DNA from: Terriglobia bacterium
Lineage (GTDB): Bacteria > Acidobacteriota > Terriglobia > Terriglobales > Acidobacteriaceae
Direction of reading: 5' to 3'
DNA length: 41,598 nucleotides
NCBI GenBank assembly: GCA_020073215.1
Contig: JAIQFO010000043.1
Span: 1-41,598 of the forward strand
Shown: one piece after another, positions 1 to 7,356 of the stretch
Numbering within the stretch: the first letter of the stretch is position 1
Layout: the number at the start of each line of letters is the position of its first letter
Notes under the pieces: generated by a model
The model's input: the letters and a program-made list of their open reading frames with translations, nothing else
The model's database searches: none
What the model was told of the DNA's origin: nothing
Made by a program: the position numbers and the translations under genes

Positions 1-1
1 G

Positions 2-1744
2 CTGAAGTCGTGGGCGGTCCCGAAGGGGCCGTCGCTCGATCCTGCCGACAAGCGTCTGGCCATGCAGGTCGAGGATCACCCGGTTTCCTATTACGACTTT
101 GAAGGCACCATCCCCCAAGGCAACTACGGCGGCGGCACGGTCATGGTTTGGGACGCAGGCACCTGGGAACCGCTATCGCCGGTGCCGGTGAAAGGCGAGT
201 ATGTGCCGGGCACGGAAAAAGAAGCTGCCGCCATGCTGGTGAAAGGCGACCTCAAATTTCGTTTGAAAGGGAAGCGCCTCAACGGCGATTTTGCAATTGT
301 GCACATCAAGGGGCGCGCCGGAAGCAAAGGAAACGAATGGCTGCTGATCAAGAAGAAAGATAATCACGTCGTCGCCGGATTCGACATCGACGCTTACGGC
401 ACATCCATTCTCACCGATCGCACGATGGCGGAGATCGCCGGCGATAAGGGCTCGGCGCAATGGAAGACCAGCCGCCCGGCAACGCGCGGGAGAGTCAAGG
501 CGGCGTGGCTCGCCGACGCCATCGCTCGCGCCGACTCGAAACGAAAGGCCTTAACCGCGGAGAGCGCTGAGAACGCGGAGAGAAGTGAGCGAAAAGCTTT
601 AACCACAGAGGGCACAGGGGACACGGGGGAAAACAAGATCAAAGCGGGGCGGTCGCATTCTCGGAACAACAAGGGCCGCTCAGTCGCCAAGTCAAGGAAA
701 AAGAAATCCTCTGCGAACTCCGCGTCCTCTGCGGTTAAAGCCTTCCCCGGTGCAGAGCAAAGGCCGATGCCGACTGCGATTCACCCGATGCTGGCCACCT
801 CTACTGCCAAGGCCTTCGACGATCCGGGCTGGCTGTTTGAAATCAAATGGGACGGCTATCGTGCCGTCGCCTTTATTGAAGACGGCGGCGTCCGTCTGGT
901 ATCGCGCAATCAGAATGATCTCACCGCGCAGTTTGCCGAGCTCAAAAGCCTGCCGCAATTTGTGAAAGCCCAGCGCGCCATCCTCGACGGCGAGATCGTC
1001 GCGCTCGATGACGAGGGCCGGCCTTCGTTCAGCCTGATGCAGCAGCGTACCGGATTCCAACCGAGCAAGCGCCGCTTGCCACGCCGCGAAGATATACCGG
1101 TCATTTATTACGCTTTCGATCTGCTCTACCTGGATGGACTCGACTTGCGCCGCGTTGCCCTCGAACAACGCAAGCGTTTGCTGCAACAGAAAATCGTACC
1201 TGGCGGGGTTATTCAGTTTTCCGACCACTATGCTGAGAAAGGCCTCGATCTTTTCGAAGCCGCGAAGCGGCGTGATCTGGAAGGGATCGTCGCCAAGAAG
1301 CGCAGCAGCGCGTATGAAGAAAAGCGATCGACTAATTGGCTTAAGATCAAGATCACGCAACGCCAGGAATGTGTCATCGGCGGCTACACCGACCCGGAGG
1401 GCAGCCGTGAATATTTCGGCGCGCTTGTCCTCGGCTTGTATGACCGGCGGGGACGCCTGATTCATGTCGGCCAGGCGGGCACGGGCTTCGATCAGAAGAC
1501 GCTCCGGGAAATCTTCGCAACTCTGCAACCGTTCAAGACGAAGGAGAATCCGTTCTACGGCGAGATCGGCGGCTTGCGGAAAGTTCAGTTTGTGCGTCCG
1601 GAACTGGTTGCCGAGATCAAGTTTGCCGAGTGGACTCACGAAACCGCGGAAGGCGGCGTGAAGCTGCGCGCCCCAGTATTCATGGGGCTGAGGTTCGATA
1701 AGCCGGCAGCGGAGTGCAGGCTGGAAGAAGCCGTGGCGAATTAG
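2..1744 (+). CDS. ligD: ATP-dependent DNA ligase D (LigD), 5'-truncated by window edge
   Basis: DNA ligase of bacterial non-homologous end joining, which with Ku repairs double-strand breaks. The frame is open at the left edge, so the N-terminus lies outside. The visible part begins inside the 3'-phosphoesterase domain (KSWAVPKGPSLDPADKR, then HPVSYYDFEGTIP and GGGTVMVWDAGTW, to about base 470). A basic linker follows (about 530-760), then the ATP-dependent ligase domain. Its adenylation lysine is in EIKWDGYRA (codon at 845), EGIVAKK is at 1280-1300 (motif IV), WLKIK at 1337-1351 (motif V), and an OB-fold runs to the TAG stop. No primase-polymerase domain follows the ligase domain, so the order seen is PE-Lig; a Pol domain could be N-terminal or on another gene. 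The linker is odd: it is translated repeat DNA (see the repeat entry). Family assignment is secure. Confidence 0.95.
   Translation: MKSWAVPKGPSLDPADKRLAMQVEDHPVSYYDFEGTIPQGNYGGGTVMVWDAGTWEPLSPVPVKGEYVPGTEKEAAAMLVKGDLKFRLKGKRLNGDFAIVHIKGRAGSKGNEWLLIKKKDNHVVAGFDIDAYGTSILTDRTMAEIAGDKGSAQWKTSRPATRGRVKAAWLADAIARADSKRKALTAESAENAERSERKALTTEGTGDTGENKIKAGRSHSRNNKGRSVAKSRKKKSSANSASSAVKAFPGAEQRPMPTAIHPMLATSTAKAFDDPGWLFEIKWDGYRAVAFIEDGGVRLVSRNQNDLTAQFAELKSLPQFVKAQRAILDGEIVALDDEGRPSFSLMQQRTGFQPSKRRLPRREDIPVIYYAFDLLYLDGLDLRRVALEQRKRLLQQKIVPGGVIQFSDHYAEKGLDLFEAAKRRDLEGIVAKKRSSAYEEKRSTNWLKIKITQRQECVIGGYTDPEGSREYFGALVLGLYDRRGRLIHVGQAGTGFDQKTLREIFATLQPFKTKENPFYGEIGGLRKVQFVRPELVAEIKFAEWTHETAEGGVKLRAPVFMGLRFDKPAAECRLEEAVAN
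544..746. repeat. Dispersed 'ccgcggag' repeat copies inside ligD (two direct, one inverted)
   Basis: Three copies of a purine-rich repeat lie within the ligD linker. Copy 1 (544-582) and copy 2 (592-630) are direct; both begin AAAGCYTTAACC-like and continue with GCGGAGAG/CACAGAGG words. Copy 3 (708-746) is the reverse complement, ending CTCTGCGGTTAAAGCCTT. Copies 1 and 3 could pair as a stem around a loop of roughly 125 bases. All three are translated in frame as a Lys/Glu/Ser/Ala-rich, low-complexity linker. Words of this type are familiar to me as intergenic repeats in many bacterial genomes; that link is from memory. Confidence 0.8.
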
Positions 1745-1916
1745 TCATCCTCTTTCCCCCCCGCGCTGAAGTTTGGGTGTGAGAAGTCGGTCGCCCCCCG
1801 GAGGGCCGATCGATCTCTCCCGCGTACTCGCTGGGGGCAGAGTCGTGAAATCGCCGCACTGCACGCACCCGCCCGCCTGATTTACAATCCCCAGTTCCCT
1901 CCGAGGAGAAACCGCC

Positions 1917-3272
1917 GTGATCCCACGCTACACCCGGCCCGAGATGGCTCGCATCTGGAGCGACGAAAACCGCTTCCGCACCTGGCTCGCGGTCGAAGTC
2001 GCCGCGACCGAAACCCTCGCCGCCGCCGGCATCGTGCCCAAAGAAGCCGCCAAGGCCATCCGCGCCCGCGCCGACTTCAATGTCGACCGCATCTTCCAGA
2101 TTGAGGCCGAGGTCAAACACGACGTCATCGCCTTCACCACCGCCGTCGCCGAAATCGTGGGACCGCACGCCCGCTGGTTCCACTATGGCCTGACCTCGAA
2201 CGATGTGGTCGATACGGCGCAGGCCTTGCTCATCCAGCAGGCTTCCTCGCTGATCGCCGGCGATCTGGAGCGACTCGCCGAGGTGCTCGAACGCCGCGCG
2301 TGGGAGTTCAAAGATACGCCGATGATCGGGCGCACCCACGGCATCCACGCTGAACCCATCACCTTTGGTTTCAAAATCGCCAACTGGTATTCCGAGACCG
2401 AACGCAACCTGGCGCGTTTCCAGACCGCGGCCGAAGATTTGCGCGTCGGCAAGTTCTCGGGCGCGGTAGGAACCTTCGCCCACCTCACGCCCGAACTCGA
2501 AGAGAAGATGTGCGCGCGCCTGGGATTGAAAGCCGCTGCCGTGTCCTCGCAGGTGATTCAGCGCGACCGCCACGCTCACTACCTGGCAACACTGGCCACC
2601 ATCGCCTCCACACTCGATAAGATTGCCACTGAAATCCGCCACCTGCAGCGCACCGAAGTCCGGGAGGCCGAAGAATACTTCAGCGAAAAGCAGAAGGGCT
2701 CGTCGGCCATGCCGCACAAGCGCAATCCCGTAACCTGCGAGCAGATTTCCGGATTGTCACGAGTGGTGCGCGCGAACGCGCAGGCCGGATTCGAAAATGT
2801 GGCGCTGTGGCACGAGCGCGATATCTCGCACTCTTCGGCCGAGCGCATCATCATTCCCGACTCGACCACGCTCGCCGACTACCTGCTGAACAAGACGGCG
2901 AATTTGATCGAGACCATGTTCGTCTATCCCCAGCGCATGATGGCGAATCTCGAAAGCACGCACGGCCTCGTCTTCAGCGGACAGTTATTGCTCGATCTGG
3001 TCGAAAGCGGCGTCTCCCGCGAAGACGCCTATCGTGTGGTGCAGAATCACGCCATGCGCGCGTGGAAAGAGGACCTCAACTTCCACCATCTGATCCTGAA
3101 CGACCCCGAAATCAGCGGACGAGTGCCGCGAGCGAAGATCGAGCGCGCCTTCGACCTGAAGCGACAGCTCAAGAACATCGACAAGATCTTCGCGCGCGTG
3201 TTTCCGCAGAAAACCGCTGCCCGAAAGGGCGTTGCATCCGCCAAGAAGAAGGTTGCCCAGCCAAAGAAATAA
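1917..3272 (+). CDS. purB: Adenylosuccinate lyase PurB
   Basis: Cleaves SAICAR to AICAR in de novo purine synthesis and adenylosuccinate to AMP, releasing fumarate; cytosolic homotetramer. The 451-residue length fits the bacterial family. The fumarase/aspartase superfamily signature GSSAMPHKRNP lies near residue 261 and carries the mobile catalytic-loop serine; the conserved GRTHG and TSNDVVDTAQ segments are also present. The start is GTG 1917, chosen because GAGGAG sits at 1903-1908, eight bases upstream, and the protein starts MIPRYTRPEM as in homologues. A TACAAT hexamer at 1883-1888 is a reasonable -10 element, but no good -35 was seen. The last 20 or so residues form a Lys-rich tail that is not part of the fold. 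It stands alone, without other pur genes beside it. Confidence 0.97.
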   Translation: MIPRYTRPEMARIWSDENRFRTWLAVEVAATETLAAAGIVPKEAAKAIRARADFNVDRIFQIEAEVKHDVIAFTTAVAEIVGPHARWFHYGLTSNDVVDTAQALLIQQASSLIAGDLERLAEVLERRAWEFKDTPMIGRTHGIHAEPITFGFKIANWYSETERNLARFQTAAEDLRVGKFSGAVGTFAHLTPELEEKMCARLGLKAAAVSSQVIQRDRHAHYLATLATIASTLDKIATEIRHLQRTEVREAEEYFSEKQKGSSAMPHKRNPVTCEQISGLSRVVRANAQAGFENVALWHERDISHSSAERIIIPDSTTLADYLLNKTANLIETMFVYPQRMMANLESTHGLVFSGQLLLDLVESGVSREDAYRVVQNHAMRAWKEDLNFHHLILNDPEISGRVPRAKIERAFDLKRQLKNIDKIFARVFPQKTAARKGVASAKKKVAQPKK

Positions 3273-3444
3273 GCTGAAAGTTCTCGCTTGGCGCCCTCGG
3301 CATCTCCTGAGTAAGAAGCTCGTTCGGCGGTGTAATAGTTTGTAAAAGCCTCCTCCCCGCGCATCCCTTCCCACCCCCTCCGGCATCTATTTAACTAACC
3401 GGTTAATACTGTGGGGAACCGGAATTCCAGTAAGGATGGCAACT

Positions 3445-4194
3445 ATGAAAAGACAAGGATTTGCCTTGACCCTGGCGTTGCTCGTCCTGCTGAGTATGAC
3501 TGCAATGGCCGCCACCGGCCGGTACGACCAGCAGATTCAGCAGGCGGTCAGCCACAAGATTCACGACACGAAGCAACTGCAGAACGTAAGCTCCAGCGTC
3601 GAGGACGGCATCGTGACCCTCACCGGCACGGTCAGCCTGTATCAGGACAAGCTCGACGCCGCCCGGAAGATCAAGAAGCTGGCAAACGTGAGCGGTGTCC
3701 GCAACGACATCGTGGTCGCGGGAGAAACCGTGCCAGATGACCAACTCCAGAAGAAACTGACCAAGCAAGTGGCCTATGACCGCGTCGGATATTTTGACAA
3801 TACGTTCAACTATCTGGCGCTCGGCGTGAAAGACGGAGTCGTAACCATAAGCGGCGATGCCCTATGGGACCCGCCAAAGGACGACGCGCTCGCCATCGTG
3901 GCGCGCACGCCCGGCGTCAAGGACGTGGTGAACGAGGTAAAAGTTCTGCCGGTTTCTCAGTTTGACGATTCGATCCGAGTGCGCACGGCGCGAGCGATCT
4001 ATCGCGACACGGTGCTGGGCAAATACGCGACTGACCCGGCGCACCCCATCCGCATCGTGGTAGACAACGGACACGTGACCCTCTACGGAACCGTCGAGAA
4101 CACGATGGACAAAAACATTGCCGGCTTGCGAGCCAGTTCGGTGCCGGGCGCGTTCAGCGTCGAAAACAAACTGGTAGTGGACAAACGGGGATAG
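3445..4194 (+). CDS. Secreted triple-BON-domain protein (OsmY-like)
   Basis: Exported protein with three consecutive BON domains (roughly residues 28-90, 97-160 and 175-245), a fold associated with the envelope and osmotic-shock proteins such as OsmY; phospholipid binding is the usual proposal. A clear signal peptide runs from KRQGF through a hydrophobic stretch to AMA. Two in-frame ATGs exist, at 3436 and 3445. The purine-rich TAAGGA (3431-3436) overlaps the first and is eight bases from the second, so I chose 3445 (249 residues). Upstream is TTAACTAACCGGTTAATA, with AACCGGTT as its palindromic core. A strong intrinsic terminator follows the stop codon, so it is probably monocistronic. Confidence 0.88.
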   Translation: MKRQGFALTLALLVLLSMTAMAATGRYDQQIQQAVSHKIHDTKQLQNVSSSVEDGIVTLTGTVSLYQDKLDAARKIKKLANVSGVRNDIVVAGETVPDDQLQKKLTKQVAYDRVGYFDNTFNYLALGVKDGVVTISGDALWDPPKDDALAIVARTPGVKDVVNEVKVLPVSQFDDSIRVRTARAIYRDTVLGKYATDPAHPIRIVVDNGHVTLYGTVENTMDKNIAGLRASSVPGAFSVENKLVVDKRG

Positions 4195-4231
4195 ACGGGT
4201 GAACGGCTAGGGCTCTGCTTCTCTCCCGGGA

Positions 4232-4257
4232 CGCGGCGCAAGCCGCGCCCTTTTTTT
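4232..4257 (+). terminator. Rho-independent terminator after the BON gene
   Basis: Perfect stem CGCGGC (4232-4237) and GCCGCG (4242-4247) with a GCAA loop, then CCC and seven T (4251-4257). It lies 38 bases after the BON gene stop and points with that gene; the convergent thioredoxin-like gene ends 22 bases further on. Confidence 0.85.
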
Positions 4258-4278
4258 CGGTGCGGGCGATCTAGACTC

Positions 4279-4776
4279 TCACCGGCTCCGCGTTTCGGGT
4301 TTCCACTTGTTCAGGAACGCTAGGAACTCTTCCGGGGCAAGCGCGCGCGCGTTTTCAAATTCGCCGTTCTTCTGGCTGTAGACCAGCTTCCCGTCGGCAT
4401 CGAGCACGGCCAGTCCGGGGATGCCCCGCTTCATCGGAACTTCATACTTCGTCATCAGGTCCTGATTCTTGTCTCCCTGTCCGATGTCCACGTGCACCAC
4501 GTAATAGTTCGCGGCGAGAACTTGCGCCAGGTCCGATCGATGAAAAGCCGCATCCAGCACGTGGCAGTCATAGCACCAGTTGGCGCCAAACACGACGATG
4601 ACCCGCTTGTTCTCCGCGGCCGCCTTCTTCAAAGCTTCTTTGATTTCGGCGTGTGCGTCGGGGCGTTCGTTATAGATTTCCTTCTCTTTCTTAACCGCCT
4701 GGCTAAAACAAACTGCCCCGGGTGCAGCCACCGCCAGCGCAAGCGTCAGCGTCCAGATCGTCCGATAGAAATTCAT
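4279..4776 (-). CDS. Secreted thioredoxin-family protein
   Basis: 165-residue exported protein with a thioredoxin fold. The signal peptide covers about residues 1-25. The redox motif C68-Y-D-C71 sits in the context GANWCYDCH, typical of the thioredoxin_7 / DsbD C-terminal-like group, and the cis-proline segment IPGLAVLDADGK is present. The CYDC motif differs from the classical CGPC, so it is likely a disulfide reductase or isomerase, or a thiol-based electron donor outside the cytoplasm; the partner is unknown. The ATG at 4776 has GGAG five to nine bases upstream. It is convergent with the BON gene. Confidence 0.85.
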   Translation of the reverse strand: MNFYRTIWTLTLALAVAAPGAVCFSQAVKKEKEIYNERPDAHAEIKEALKKAAAENKRVIVVFGANWCYDCHVLDAAFHRSDLAQVLAANYYVVHVDIGQGDKNQDLMTKYEVPMKRGIPGLAVLDADGKLVYSQKNGEFENARALAPEEFLAFLNKWKPETRSR

Positions 4777-4845
4777 CCCTATTCTCCTGCACTTGAGAGG
4801 TGACGCCTGAGTATAACTCGGGAAAAGTAGGATTAGCGCTGGGCC

Positions 4846-4869
4846 TTTGGCTCTTAGCTAAAAGCCAAA
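4846..4869. repeat. Small hairpin with agctaaaagcc words
   Basis: TTTGGCT (4846-4852) and AGCCAAA (4863-4869) form a 7-bp inverted repeat around a 10-base loop, followed by a further AAGCTAA word. It lies between the stop of the MerR/TPR gene and the thioredoxin start, both minus strand. There is no clear T tract, so calling it a terminator would be weak; it resembles the other word-like intergenic repeats of this window. Confidence 0.4.
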
Positions 4870-4885
4870 AGCTAACAGCGATCTT

Positions 4886-5776
4886 TCAGTTGGCTTTGCG
4901 CGAGTGCACCAGCTTCAGGCTGTCGCTCTGCAGAATGCGCTGGATCTGATGTTTGGCGTGGACAGTCCAAGGCCCGGTTGTGTCGAGCTTGACGTAAGCG
5001 CGCCAGTGGACCAGCGCCTTGCGGGGTTCGCGCATCTTCTCGTAGGCCAGCGCGATGTTGTAGTGCGCGTCCGCGTAGGTGGGCGCGAGTTGAATCGCTG
5101 TCTTGTAAGTGTCGATGGCTTCCTCGACCCGTCCCGTTTCGTCCAGCACGTTGCCCAGATCGAAATACGCAAGCGCGTAGCGCGGATCGATCTCTATCGC
5201 CGAGCGGTAATGCCTCTCGGCCAGCCCGTATTCCTGGCGGTTGTAATAGAGCGTCCCCAGGTTGATGTGCGCGGCGGCATGCATGGGATCCATATCGAGC
5301 ACCTTCAGATAAACAGCGATCGCCTCGCTTTGCGCGGAGGGATTTTCTTCCAGCGTGATCCCGCGCGCAAACAAGTCGGCAACGTCGGTAACCACCAGTT
5401 CCGGTCCATTGCGCGGCGGGCTGGTCACGACTTTTTTTTCTTCGGACAAGAAGTCAAACATGAACTGTCCGGCGATGGGCTCCACCACCCGTCCCTGGTG
5501 CCGGAAGGCCACTCGGTGTCCGCTGCGGTAAGCTCCGGCCTCGAGCAGGGGATTCTCCATGCCCGCAACTTGTTTCTGCATGGCGTCGAGCGATTGCCGG
5601 ATCACCGCCGGACGAACCCGCTGCGCGCAGAGGTCCCGCACTTTCTTGATTTGTACCAGGTCGAAAAAGGAGTAATCTTCGCTCGCCGTCACCAGTCCCG
5701 CCTTCTCCCAGGTGTGAAGCTGGCGAGGAGCGAGCCGGAGAATGCGCAGCAGGTCGGCGCGGCTGTAGCGATACAC
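4886..5776 (-). CDS. MerR-type HTH / tetratricopeptide-repeat fusion protein
   Basis: 296 residues. The N-terminal 70 residues read as a MerR-like winged helix (YSRADLLRILRLAPRQLHTW, EKAGLV, then FFDLVQIKKVRDL). A middle section of about 70 residues contains VAFRHQGRVVEPIAGQFMFD. Residues about 145-265 are three to four TPR units (AAAHINLGTLYYNRQEY, ALAYFDLGNVLDETGRV, ADAHYNIALAYEKMREP). The TPR part would replace the usual effector or dimerisation domain, suggesting DNA binding governed by a protein partner; this is inference. The start is GTG 5776 and its Shine-Dalgarno is poor. An inverted repeat lies about 30 bases upstream. The divergent neighbour is an ECF sigma factor. Confidence 0.8.
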   Translation of the reverse strand: MYRYSRADLLRILRLAPRQLHTWEKAGLVTASEDYSFFDLVQIKKVRDLCAQRVRPAVIRQSLDAMQKQVAGMENPLLEAGAYRSGHRVAFRHQGRVVEPIAGQFMFDFLSEEKKVVTSPPRNGPELVVTDVADLFARGITLEENPSAQSEAIAVYLKVLDMDPMHAAAHINLGTLYYNRQEYGLAERHYRSAIEIDPRYALAYFDLGNVLDETGRVEEAIDTYKTAIQLAPTYADAHYNIALAYEKMREPRKALVHWRAYVKLDTTGPWTVHAKHQIQRILQSDSLKLVHSRKAN

Positions 5777-5807
5777 GGCGGTCTAACTCTCTCCCAGATT
5801 ATCCGGA

Positions 5808-5829
5808 ACTTGCGCATGGGAATGCAAGT
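5808..5829. promoter_or_regulatory. Inverted repeat upstream of the MerR/TPR gene
   Basis: ACTTGC (5808-5813) and GCAAGT (5824-5829) are perfect 6-bp arms, with CAT/ATG giving additional near-symmetry inside. It sits about 30 bases upstream of the GTG of the MerR/TPR gene, in the intergenic region shared with the divergent sigma factor, a sensible place for an operator. Binding is not shown. Confidence 0.35.
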
Positions 5830-6052
5830 ACCAACGTGGTGGAAGGCTGTGGAGAATCGGGTCGAAATGGCACAAAAGTGGCGGAGATTCTTGCCTGCAC
5901 CGCCCCTTTCGAAGCAACGCGAAACTTACTTCGTGCTGGCGAATCGCATTCAGGTGACGATACCGGCTCTCCCCGTGCAGAAGGAGCTCGCCGCGTCTCT
6001 ACCGATAATCCATTTGTCGGGCATAATGGTGTCGAGTTGACAGTGAGGAGCG

Positions 6053-6715
6053 ATGCCGGAAAGGGTAACTTCGCTGGAACCTCCAGCCGGACAATCCAAC
6101 GAAGCGACGCTGATCCGGCGTGTGCGCGACGGCGAACACGATTTGTTTTATGAATTGATCCGTCCCTACGAGCGCCGCGTCTATGCCGCCGCCTTTGCCA
6201 TCCTGCGAAACGAAGCCGACGCCGAAGACGTGGCCCAGGAGGCGGTGTTGAAGGCCCTCAAGCACATCCGGCAGTTTCGCGCCGAGGCCCGCTTCAGCAC
6301 CTGGCTGATCCAGATCACCGTCAACGAGGCGCGGATGCGTAGAAGAAAGGCGCACGCCAACATCATGGAACCGATCGCCGATCGCCCGGACGAGGAAGGT
6401 AACTACACTCCTCGCGACTTCGCCGACTGGCGCGAGATTCCGTCAGAAACGCTGGAACGCAACGAAGTCCGCCAAAAGCTCGCCGAGGCGTTGGCCGAGC
6501 TGGGACAAATCTACCGCGAAGTTTTTGTCCTGCGCGACATGCAACATCTCAGCATCGAAGAAACCGCCAAGGTGCTGGGAATCTCGACGCCATCGGTCAA
6601 GACCCGCCTGCTGCGGGCCCGCCTGATGTTGCGCGATTTGCTCGCACCCGGCTTCGGCGGCGCCTGGAGCATGACCGGCAAGCTGTCGTTTGAAAAGGGG
6701 ACCAAGCCATGGTAG
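6053..6715 (+). CDS. ECF-type RNA polymerase sigma factor (RpoE-like)
   Basis: 220-residue sigma-70 family factor with only regions 2 and 4, hence extracytoplasmic-function type. Region 2 spans about residues 18-90 (RRVYAAAFAILRNEADAEDV, FSTWLIQITVNEARM) and region 4 about 140-200 (YREVFVLRDMQHLSIEETA, then VLGISTPSVKTRLLRAR as the -35-reading helix-turn-helix). The spacer between the regions is longer than in minimal ECFs. The start ATG 6053 is preceded by TGAGGAG at 6044-6050. The stop overlaps the ATG of the anti-sigma gene by seven bases, so the pair is translationally coupled and the downstream protein is very likely its regulator. Confidence 0.92.
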   Translation: MPERVTSLEPPAGQSNEATLIRRVRDGEHDLFYELIRPYERRVYAAAFAILRNEADAEDVAQEAVLKALKHIRQFRAEARFSTWLIQITVNEARMRRRKAHANIMEPIADRPDEEGNYTPRDFADWREIPSETLERNEVRQKLAEALAELGQIYREVFVLRDMQHLSIEETAKVLGISTPSVKTRLLRARLMLRDLLAPGFGGAWSMTGKLSFEKGTKPW

Positions 6716-7356
6716 TCAACTGCGAAGAAGTTTGGCGCGAAGTTTCAAACTATCTTGACGGCGAGGTCGATCCCACTCTGCGTGCCGCCATCGAAGAGCA
6801 CGTCCGCGGGTGCAAGAACTGCACCGCCGTCGTCGACGGCACCCGCAACGTGCTCCAGTTGTATGGCGACGAGCGCCTGCTCGAAGTGCCCTTCGGTTTC
6901 AGCCAGCGTCTGCACCGGAGACTCGACCAGAATGGGCCGGGCAACCGCAGAACTTTTCTAGGATGGATGGTCGCCGCCGCCGCGGCCTGCCTGATCGTCG
7001 GCACCATCGAGGTCGCCTCTGCCTTCCGCACCTCCGAACTGCGTTCCGAACACGCGCAACCCGGAAACCGCATCCCCCCGGAGATGATGGTGGTGGTTTC
7101 GGAGAATGGGAAATTGTTTCACCGCGCCGGATGCGAATTTATCCACGAGAAGAACAAGCTGCGGACGATCACCGCCGCCGAAGCATCCCGCGAAGGTTAC
7201 TCGCCCTGTGTGCGCTGCCTGAAGAAGTACCTCGCCGCCACCGCGAGCGCTCAGTTCCTGGAAGATCCGGCGACCGCGCCTGCTCTGTCGGCTTCCCGAT
7301 CGACAATGGCGCTAAACTTCCGCAGCACATCTTCCGGAAGAGATGGCTTCCGGTAG
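6709..7356 (+). CDS. Anti-sigma factor with zf-HC2 domain and a second His/Cys site outside the membrane
   Basis: 215-residue membrane protein that should hold the upstream ECF sigma inactive. The N-terminal cytoplasmic zinc-binding anti-sigma domain has H31-x3-C35-x2-C38 (HVRGCKNC). One transmembrane helix lies at about residues 83-105. The external part carries NGKLFHRAGC, then GYSPCVRC: H138-x3-C142-x24-C167-x2-C170, resembling the small Ada-type metal-binding motif found in some nucleases and surface proteins. This may be a sensor for metal, thiol oxidation or alkylation (inference). The start ATG 6709 overlaps the sigma stop. The last 106 bases overlap the 3' end of the convergent mttB-like gene; the tail after about residue 180 looks unconserved. 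Confidence 0.85.
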   Translation: MVVNCEEVWREVSNYLDGEVDPTLRAAIEEHVRGCKNCTAVVDGTRNVLQLYGDERLLEVPFGFSQRLHRRLDQNGPGNRRTFLGWMVAAAAACLIVGTIEVASAFRTSELRSEHAQPGNRIPPEMMVVVSENGKLFHRAGCEFIHEKNKLRTITAAEASREGYSPCVRCLKKYLAATASAQFLEDPATAPALSASRSTMALNFRSTSSGRDGFR

